From Candidatus Omnitrophota bacterium (GTDB taxonomy: Bacteria; Omnitrophota; Gorgyraeia; Gygaellales; Profunditerraquicolaceae): DNA of 6,963 nt. Positions 1 to 4,688 of this stretch are shown in pieces. A program made the translations under genes and the position numbers. How positions within the stretch are numbered: the stretch's first letter is position 1; each line of letters starts with the position of its first letter. The notes beneath the pieces were generated by a model that ran no database searches, was not told the origin of the DNA, and was given only the letters and a program-made list of their open reading frames with translations. The stretch covers positions 1-6,963 of the forward strand of contig JAQTZX010000072.1 of the NCBI GenBank assembly GCA_028687525.1, written 5' to 3'.

Positions 1-516
1 CTCCTCAAGCTCTTTCAGCAGGCAGACAGGTCCGTTGATTTTAACGGTTATAGGCCGCAATCTGGGGAATTTAGCCTTAAGAGGAAGAGCCTCATAGGTG
101 CCTGAAATCACGCAAGGGACAATGGGCCTTCCGGTTTTATAGGCAAGAAGCGCCGCGCCTCTTTTGAATTCTCGCAAATTCCCGTCTCTGCTGATACCGC
201 CTTCCGGGAATATGGCGACTATCTTGTTCTGCGTTAAATACTCAACGGCTTTTCCCGAGGAACTGCCTGTTGACAGCACACCGATTCTATTAAAAATCCA
301 TCTCAGCCAGGAAATCCGGAAAAGATACCGCGAAGCCACGCAATATATCCGCTGCGGCATGGACGCGCATATGACCAACGGATCCAGAAAGCTAAGATGG
401 TTCGATACAATAATGAAATTATTTTTCTTCGGAAGGTTTTCAATCCCTTCCACTTTGAGTCTAAAAAACAACCTTAAGATCGATAACGCTATAGGCCTTA
501 AGATCCAATACAGCAT
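1..516 (-). CDS. plsC: PlsC-type 1-acylglycerol-3-phosphate acyltransferase family protein (3' end beyond window)
   Basis: Reading the minus strand from ATG 516 gives 172 uninterrupted residues to the window edge. It carries the blocks of the glycerolipid acyltransferase family: NHLSFLD (H40 and D45, the catalytic HxxxxD pair), FPEGGIS at 103-109 (acceptor phosphate binding, usually FPEGTRS), FKRGA at 117-121, and IVP at 132-134. Family members move an acyl group onto lysophosphatidic acid at the inner face of the membrane to make phosphatidic acid. H40 lies close to the N-terminus, so this is a short form with at most one hydrophobic stretch ahead of the active site (residues 1-18, WILRPIALSILRLFF). 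Typical length is about 190-240 residues, so roughly 20-70 are missing. AGGAGG lies 13 nt before the ATG, and no other in-frame start lies nearby. The gene follows the helix-turn-helix gene by 22 nt and probably shares its transcript. The family is secure, but the exact acyl acceptor is not shown by the sequence. Confidence 0.88.
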   Translation of the reverse strand, partial: MLYWILRPIALSILRLFFRLKVEGIENLPKKNNFIIVSNHLSFLDPLVICASMPQRIYCVASRYLFRISWLRWIFNRIGVLSTGSSSGKAVEYLTQNKIVAIFPEGGISRDGNLREFKRGAALLAYKTGRPIVPCVISGTYEALPLKAKFPRLRPITVKINGPVCLLKELEE

Positions 517-529
517 ATAATGAAACGTT

Positions 530-535
530 CCTCCT
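530..535 (-). promoter_or_regulatory. Ribosome binding site of the plsC-like gene
   Basis: The minus strand reads AGGAGG here, a full Shine-Dalgarno core, with 13 nt before ATG 516. The spacing is longer than the usual 5-9 nt, but no in-frame ATG, GTG or TTG lies closer. It sits just after the stop codon of the helix-turn-helix gene (539-541), consistent with one transcript carrying both genes. Confidence 0.65.
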
Positions 536-538
536 TTT

Positions 539-754
539 TCACTCTTTACTGCTTAAAATTAACTTTTTAATTCTGTGCCGGTTACCCGTCAATTTCTGTT
601 TTATCCACCTTTCGATATACTTCCGGTGGAATCTCCAGTCGGTCCCGATCTTGAACGCGGGAATCTCTCCTTCACGTGCGTACTTATGGACAGTGAGCGT
701 ATGAATATGCAGATATTCCGCCACGTCCTTGGCAGTCATTATTTCTTTTGTCAT
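539..754 (-). CDS. Small helix-turn-helix DNA-binding protein, excisionase/MerR-like
   Basis: This is a 71-residue protein from ATG 754. Residues about 6-50 form an excisionase-type winged helix-turn-helix: a first helix in TAKDVAEYL, a second in TLTVHKYAREGEIP, then a basic wing FKIGTDWRF and a closing helix YIERWI. The C-terminal tail is rich in Lys and Arg (QKLTGNRHRIKKL). Such single-domain proteins bind DNA. Some are phage excisionases, but many are stand-alone chromosomal regulators of unknown target. No integrase or phage gene is nearby, so a regulator is the likelier role. The reading frame is open further up to ATG 784 (81 residues), but that codon coincides with the predicted transcription start of the near promoter and has no ribosome binding site. 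ATG 754 is preceded by the G-rich stretch GGGGGG about 4 nt upstream. The downstream plsC-like gene is probably co-transcribed. Confidence 0.8.
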   Translation of the reverse strand: MTKEIMTAKDVAEYLHIHTLTVHKYAREGEIPAFKIGTDWRFHRKYIERWIKQKLTGNRHRIKKLILSSKE

Positions 755-790
755 GATCCCCCCTGTTTGTTCAAGTTTACGCATGTTTAC

Positions 791-819
791 AGTATACTGG
801 TAAAATTGAATGTTGTCAA
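791..819 (-). promoter_or_regulatory. Near promoter (P2) of the helix-turn-helix/plsC unit
   Basis: On the minus strand, a perfect -35 TTGACA (819-814) and -10 TATACT (796-791, one mismatch to TATAAT) are separated by exactly 17 bp. The predicted transcription start is near 784, giving a leader of about 30 nt before ATG 754. The -10 is embedded in the perfect 10-bp palindrome CAGTATACTG (790-799), a plausible operator. It matches the far promoter at 24 of 29 positions. Confidence 0.82.
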
Positions 820-821
820 AT

Positions 822-867
822 AAAAAAGGGATAGCGCCTGACCAAATAGGAACTATCCCACTTTTTT
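822..867 (-). terminator. Hairpin terminator between the two promoters, possibly bidirectional
   Basis: The minus strand reads AAAAAAGT, then GGGATAG (859-853), an 18-nt loop, CTATCCC (834-828) and TTTTTT (827-822). The 7-bp stem can be extended by A-T pairs between the flanking A-run and T-run, past a short G-T interruption. A-runs and T-runs flank both sides, so it could act on either strand. On the minus strand it lies about 20-60 nt downstream of the far promoter's predicted start, so it would cut that promoter's transcript to about 60 nt. It would also stop read-through from coaX. Confidence 0.7.
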
Positions 868-891
868 GCGGATCATGTTTAACGTATTACA

Positions 892-920
892 AGTATACTG
901 ATAAAACTTTATTTTGTCAA
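892..920 (-). promoter_or_regulatory. Far promoter (P1) upstream of the terminator
   Basis: On the minus strand, a perfect -35 TTGACA (920-915) and -10 TATACT (897-892) are separated by 17 bp. The predicted start is near 885. The -10 overlaps the 8-bp palindrome AGTATACT (892-899), which is shared with the near promoter. It lies just downstream of the coaX terminator and just upstream of the 822-867 hairpin, so its product would be a short RNA or a leader that reads through to the helix-turn-helix gene only when termination fails. Confidence 0.75.
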
Positions 921-929
921 TACTTCCGT

Positions 930-953
930 AAAAAAAATTGAAAACGGTTTCAA
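930..953 (-). terminator. Weak intrinsic terminator at the end of coaX
   Basis: On the minus strand TTGAAA and TTTCAA flank the 4-nt loop CCGT (953-938), followed at once by eight T (937-930). The 6-bp stem is AT-rich with a single G-C pair, so it is weak, but the T-run is long and well placed. It overlaps the coaX stop codon (952-950), so ribosomes finishing coaX could interfere with folding. Confidence 0.5.
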
Positions 954-1684
954 AGCGGGCGGCTCCCGAGAAGATATAAACCTTTCAGGGTCAGGTCTTT
1001 GTCAAGTGCTATGGCCGTATCGCAGTATGCGGACAGAAATGCCGCATCGCCGCCGGTTACTACGACTCGCGCTCCTGCGCCGATATCGCGTTTAATTCTT
1101 CCGGCCAGATCATCCGTCAAAGCGGCAAACCCGTATACAAGGCCGCTAAGCATACTGTTCCTGGTGTCCCTGCCGATAAATTCCCGGGGTTTCCCAAGCT
1201 GTATATCCGGCAGGAGCGCGGTCTTGCAGACAAGGGCATCGAGGGAAATACGCAAGCCGGGAAGTATCATCCCCCCCAGGTACTCGCCCTTTTTGGAAAC
1301 CACATCAAAAGTAACCGCGGTGCCGAAATCGACCACGATCAAGGGCGTTCCGTAGAGTATTATTCCCGCGTAGGCGTTAACCAGGCGGTCCTGGCCGACT
1401 AATTCGGGAGTACGGTAAAGATTTTTGACGGGAACGATCAGGTCTTCGCCGATTACAAGCGGCCGTTTACCGGACAAAATTCTAAGATCCCCGGCGACGG
1501 CAGCGGTGGCCTTCGGCACCACGCTGCAGACCACCGCGTTGTCGATCTTTATTCCGCCGGCGCGTTCCTTCAATTCATTCCGGCTATAGTCTTGCGCCGG
1601 GATAATAAACCTGGATTCAAGTTTTTTACCCCTGAACAAACCGAAATTTATATTAGTATTCCCTATATCAACAACAAGCATCAT
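950..1684 (-). CDS. coaX: Type III pantothenate kinase
   Basis: CoaX phosphorylates pantothenate with ATP, the first committed step of coenzyme A synthesis, in the cytosol. The 244-residue reading from ATG 1684 shows the family's ASKHA-fold motifs in order: N-terminal DIGNTN (6-11, phosphate binding), GQDR (97-100, containing the conserved Asp thought to be the general base), DFGTAVTFD (119-127), GGMILPG (137-143), TALLP (155-159), GRDTRNSM (171-178) and VVTGGDA (217-223). Length and motif order fit a complete enzyme, normally about 240-260 residues. The frame is open up to ATG 1711, but family members begin directly with the phosphate-binding strand, and AGAGA lies 7 nt before ATG 1684, so I chose the shorter start. 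ATG 1681 follows immediately and is equally possible. The start overlaps the end of uvrB by 17 nt, which suggests translational coupling. Confidence 0.95.
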   Translation of the reverse strand: MMLVVDIGNTNINFGLFRGKKLESRFIIPAQDYSRNELKERAGGIKIDNAVVCSVVPKATAAVAGDLRILSGKRPLVIGEDLIVPVKNLYRTPELVGQDRLVNAYAGIILYGTPLIVVDFGTAVTFDVVSKKGEYLGGMILPGLRISLDALVCKTALLPDIQLGKPREFIGRDTRNSMLSGLVYGFAALTDDLAGRIKRDIGAGARVVVTGGDAAFLSAYCDTAIALDKDLTLKGLYLLGSRPL

Positions 1685-3695
1685 TTTCGCGTCTCTTTTC
1701 ACGTTTTTCATCCCCGTACGCGCCCTTTTTTATCCTTCCCTTCAACTCCCGTATTTTATCCCGGTAAACAGCCGCTTTCTCGAACTGCAGATTGCGCGCG
1801 GCCATTTCCATCTCATATTCGAGTTCGGACAGGTATTTTTTTAATTCATATTCATCCTTTGCCTCCCCGGTCAGACCCCGCAGTAAAATTTCCGCGCCCT
1901 CCAGGGATTCTATACCTTCCCGGATCGCTTTTTGTATGGACCGGGGAGTTATCTTGTTCTTCGCATTAAACTCCAGCTGTATATCCCGGCGGCGGAGGCT
2001 TTCCTTGATCGCGCGCTTCATTGCCCCGGTCAGAGTATCCGCGTACATAACCACCGTGCCGTTGATATTACGCGCCGCCCGGCCGGAGGTCTGTATCAAC
2101 GAAGTCTCCGAACGAAGGAATCCTTCTTTATCCGCGTCTAAGATCGCGACCAGCGAAACCTCGGGCAGATCCAGTCCTTCACGCAGTAAATTTATCCCCA
2201 CCAGGCAGTCAAATTCTTTTCTGCGCAATGAGCGCAGGATTTTCGAGCGCTCGATAGTTTCTACCTCGGAATGCAAGTATTTTACCTTTATTCCCTTCTC
2301 CTGTAAATAAGCGGTTAAATCCTCGGCCATTCTCTTTGTCAGGGTGGTCACCAGGACGCGTTCATTACGGCCGGCGCGGATTTTGACTTCTTTTATCAAA
2401 TCCTGCATCTGCCCCTTGACGGGCCTGATCAGGATCACGGGATCTACTAATCCCGTCGGGCGTATAATCTGTTCAAAGACGCTGCCTGCGCATTTCTTCA
2501 GCTCGAAATCACCGGGCGTGGCGCTGACAAAAACCTCCTGTTCGATAAGACTCTCAAATTCTTCGAAACGCAGGGGCCGGTTATCCAAACAGGACGGAAG
2601 GCGAAATCCGTAATCAACCAGTACCTTTTTACGCGCCTTATCCCCTTCATACATTCCCCGTATCTGCGGGATGGTAACATGGGATTCGTCAATAACGGTC
2701 AACAAGGGCCTGGGAAAATAATCAAGCAGGCAGTACGGCCGCGCTCCCGGAGGACGGCCCGAAAGTATCCGGGAATAATTCTCGATCCCGTGGCAATATC
2801 CCAGTTCTTTAAGCATCTCCATATCATACCGGGTACGCTGATGCAGCCGCTGGGCCTCCAGGAGCTTATTCTGCTTTTTCAGTACCGTGATCCGGTCTTC
2901 CATTTCCGCTTCGATCGCTTTGAGCGCCGTGTCAATTCGTTCGCCGGAAACCAAAAAATGTTTCGCGGGATATATCCCTGTTTTTTCAAGCTCAAAGATA
3001 TTCTCTCCGGAAACCGGGTCAAACTCAAAGATGCGCTCCACGGTATCCCCGAACAGTTCCACCCGCAAAGCTTTTTCTTTGTAGGCGGGAAATATTTCCA
3101 CCACATCCCCGCGCACCCGGATCCGGCCCCGCACGAACTCATAATCATTCCGTTCATACTGGATCGCGATCAGACGGGAAATGATGGTATCACGGGGAAT
3201 AACCTGCCCCTTTTCGATAAAAACCAGCATCCCCTGGTAATCATCGGGGGAACCCAGATTATAAATACAGGAAACCGAGGCCACGATCAGGACATCACGG
3301 CGGCTCATCAGCGAACTGGTAGCCGACAGGCGCAAACGGTCCAGGCGGTCATTAATGGAAGAATCCTTCTCTATATAAGTATCGGTGGAAGGGACATATG
3401 CTTCCGGCTGGTAATAATCGTAATAGCTGACGAAGTATTCGACCGCATTTTCCGGAAAGAATTCCTTGAACTCCGCGTACAATTGCGCGGCCAGGGTTTT
3501 ATTGTGCGAAATAACGAGCGTGGGCCGGTTAACGGCGGCAATAACATTGGCAAGGGTGAAAGTCTTGCCTGACCCGGTCACCCCCAAAAGCGTCTGATAG
3601 CGGTGTTTCGAAAGGATAGAACCGGTTAATTCCCGGATAGCCCTGGGCTGGTCCCCGCACGGCTTAAATTTCGATGCAAGCCTGAATTTATCCAT
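1668..3695 (-). CDS. uvrB: UvrABC system protein B, excision repair helicase
   Basis: UvrB is the damage-verifying subunit of nucleotide excision repair. UvrA loads it, it probes the strand with a beta-hairpin, and it then recruits UvrC for incision. The 675 residues match the usual length (E. coli UvrB has 673). In order: an F.LAS.F.P.GDQP N-terminal motif, Walker A GVTGSGKT (38-45), the tyrosine-rich hairpin [10 protein letters not shown] (91-100), DESH (336-339, Walker B), SATPG (391-395), [14 protein letters not shown] (500-512), QTSGRAARN (535-543, arginine-finger motif VI), and a C-terminal UVR domain (about 617-652) that contacts UvrC. All key residues are present. ATG 3695 is preceded by GAGGG at a 4-nt spacing. 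Its 3' end overlaps coaX. No LexA-type box (CTGT-N8-ACAG or GAAC-N4-GTTC) was seen upstream, so SOS control is not supported by this sequence. Confidence 0.98.
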   Translation of the reverse strand: MDKFRLASKFKPCGDQPRAIRELTGSILSKHRYQTLLGVTGSGKTFTLANVIAAVNRPTLVISHNKTLAAQLYAEFKEFFPENAVEYFVSYYDYYQPEAYVPSTDTYIEKDSSINDRLDRLRLSATSSLMSRRDVLIVASVSCIYNLGSPDDYQGMLVFIEKGQVIPRDTIISRLIAIQYERNDYEFVRGRIRVRGDVVEIFPAYKEKALRVELFGDTVERIFEFDPVSGENIFELEKTGIYPAKHFLVSGERIDTALKAIEAEMEDRITVLKKQNKLLEAQRLHQRTRYDMEMLKELGYCHGIENYSRILSGRPPGARPYCLLDYFPRPLLTVIDESHVTIPQIRGMYEGDKARKKVLVDYGFRLPSCLDNRPLRFEEFESLIEQEVFVSATPGDFELKKCAGSVFEQIIRPTGLVDPVILIRPVKGQMQDLIKEVKIRAGRNERVLVTTLTKRMAEDLTAYLQEKGIKVKYLHSEVETIERSKILRSLRRKEFDCLVGINLLREGLDLPEVSLVAILDADKEGFLRSETSLIQTSGRAARNINGTVVMYADTLTGAMKRAIKESLRRRDIQLEFNAKNKITPRSIQKAIREGIESLEGAEILLRGLTGEAKDEYELKKYLSELEYEMEMAARNLQFEKAAVYRDKIRELKGRIKKGAYGDEKREKRRENDACC

Positions 3696-3725
3696 AACGC
3701 CCTCAAAGAAAAGAGAAAAAAGTGA

Positions 3726-3763
3726 AAAAAAGTGACAGTCACTTTAGTGACTGTCACTTTTTT
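3726..3763 (-). terminator. Strong perfect hairpin between nadC and uvrB, likely terminator of valS-nadC
   Basis: Two 18-nt arms, AAAAAAGTGACAGTCACT (3726-3743) and its exact reverse complement (3746-3763), are separated by only TT. On the minus strand the stem is followed by T-runs (3731-3725 and 3720-3716), the form of an intrinsic terminator 38 nt after the nadC stop codon. It is near-symmetric and could work on both strands. Each arm also contains a smaller palindrome, GTGAC-N-GTCAC. The right arm plus its flank (CACTTTTTTCTCTTT, 3755-3769) is also complementary to a second copy at 3710-3724, allowing an alternative fold that reaches toward the uvrB start. It may also be one copy of a dispersed palindromic repeat. 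Confidence 0.75.
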
Positions 3764-3800
3764 CTCTTTGGCATCATACATCATTATACATGATATGATA

Positions 3801-4688
3801 TTACACCACTTCCAGGCTTATATCCACCGACTGCACGGAATGGGTCAATTCGCCGATGGAAATAATATCCACACCGCAGGCGGCGATTTTCTTGACATTT
3901 TCCTTACCGACCCCTCCGGAAACTTCCAGTTTGGTCCTGGAATGATGGCTGGTATTAAAAGAAATACCGTCCCTGATCTTGACGCATTTCTTTATGTCAT
4001 CGGTGCTCATATTATCGAGCATGATCACGTCCGGTTTGAATTGTACGGCATGTTTGAACTCCTCGAGATTCTGGACCTCGATCTCTATCTTATATCCCTT
4101 CGGCACGCTGGGAAGCCTGGAGTACCCTTCGGTAATGCGGATATGATTGTCCTTGATCAGGATCATCTCATCAAGGCTCATCCGGTGGTTAAAACCGTCC
4201 CCTATCCTCACCGCGTACTTCTGCAGTTCCCGCAGTCCGGGCATGGTCTTACGGGTATCGGTGATCTTAACCTTGTACGGCTCGACCAGATCGACAAACT
4301 CACGGGTCTTCGTGGCTACACCGGACATCATGGACAACAGGTTCAGCGCCACGCGCTCCGCCTTAAGGATACTGTGCGCGCTGCCGGATATCTCCGCGGC
4401 AAACCTGCCCTTTTTTACTTTTTGTCCTTCCTTGACCAGATATTTAAATTGCACGCCTTTATCGGCGATCTCAAAAACCTGTTCCGCTACTCCCAGCCCG
4501 CAGATAACGCAATTCTCCTTCACCAGCAGCCTGACTTTGATCTCTTTATCTTCCGGGATTGTCAACTGCGAGGTAATATCCCCCCTCCCCACATCCTCCA
4601 CCAACGCGTGCTTGATGACCTGTTCCACTTGTCCGGGATTCAAACCTTGTTTCATTTCCGAAAGTAAGTATTTTTTATGCGAGTCCAT
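3801..4688 (-). CDS. nadC: Nicotinate-nucleotide pyrophosphorylase (quinolinate phosphoribosyltransferase)
   Basis: NadC condenses quinolinate with phosphoribosyl pyrophosphate and decarboxylates the product to nicotinate mononucleotide, joining de novo quinolinate synthesis to NAD. The 295 residues fit the family's usual 275-300. Motifs in order: EDVGRGDITS (31-40), ERVALN (111-116), TDTRKTMPG (143-151), GDGFNHRM (163-170), LIKDNH (177-182), EIEVQ (202-206), IMLDNM (222-227), SGGV (257-260) and ISIGELTHS (276-284). The Arg, Lys and His residues that bind substrate are kept (R146, K147, H168, R169, K179). The usual GGGxNHRxGL is changed to IGDGFNHRMSL, with Asp164 and Ser171 replacing glycines. 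ATG 4688 overlaps the end of valS by 14 nt. ATG 4655 (residue 12) is an alternative start, 19 nt after the valS stop codon. Quinolinate synthase and aspartate oxidase genes are not in this window. Confidence 0.96.
   Translation of the reverse strand: MDSHKKYLLSEMKQGLNPGQVEQVIKHALVEDVGRGDITSQLTIPEDKEIKVRLLVKENCVICGLGVAEQVFEIADKGVQFKYLVKEGQKVKKGRFAAEISGSAHSILKAERVALNLLSMMSGVATKTREFVDLVEPYKVKITDTRKTMPGLRELQKYAVRIGDGFNHRMSLDEMILIKDNHIRITEGYSRLPSVPKGYKIEIEVQNLEEFKHAVQFKPDVIMLDNMSTDDIKKCVKIRDGISFNTSHHSRTKLEVSGGVGKENVKKIAACGVDIISIGELTHSVQSVDISLEVV

Noticed and set aside
164..520. A 118-codon plus-strand open frame at the left end
   Set aside because: The opposite strand encodes clear acyltransferase motifs (HxxxxD and FPEGG) through the whole stretch, so this frame is a shadow.
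539..784. The helix-turn-helix protein as a phage excisionase marking an integrated element
   Set aside because: There is no integrase, attachment-site repeat, tRNA target or other phage gene in the window, and the neighbours are housekeeping genes.
754..784. ATG 784 as the start of the helix-turn-helix gene
   Set aside because: It coincides with the predicted transcription start of the near promoter and would need leaderless translation. ATG 754 has a G-rich ribosome binding site and begins just before the conserved domain.
785..949. A riboswitch in the intergenic region
   Set aside because: Only a simple terminator hairpin is present after a very short leader, and no multi-helix aptamer or known riboswitch core could be recognised.
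2679..3572. A 297-codon open frame on the plus strand inside uvrB
   Set aside because: It is antisense to conserved UvrB coding sequence, with no recognisable motif and no promoter or ribosome binding site of note.
3732..3757. GTGACAGTCAC pair as a LexA/SOS box for uvrB
   Set aside because: The order is ACAG...CTGT with 12 nt between, not CTGT-N8-ACAG, and the A- and T-run flanks fit a terminator or repeat better.
3732..4667. A 311-codon open frame on the plus strand across nearly all of nadC
   Set aside because: It is antisense to a gene with complete family motifs, its translation shows no recognisable domain, and it starts inside the terminator hairpin. It is a by-product of nadC codon use.
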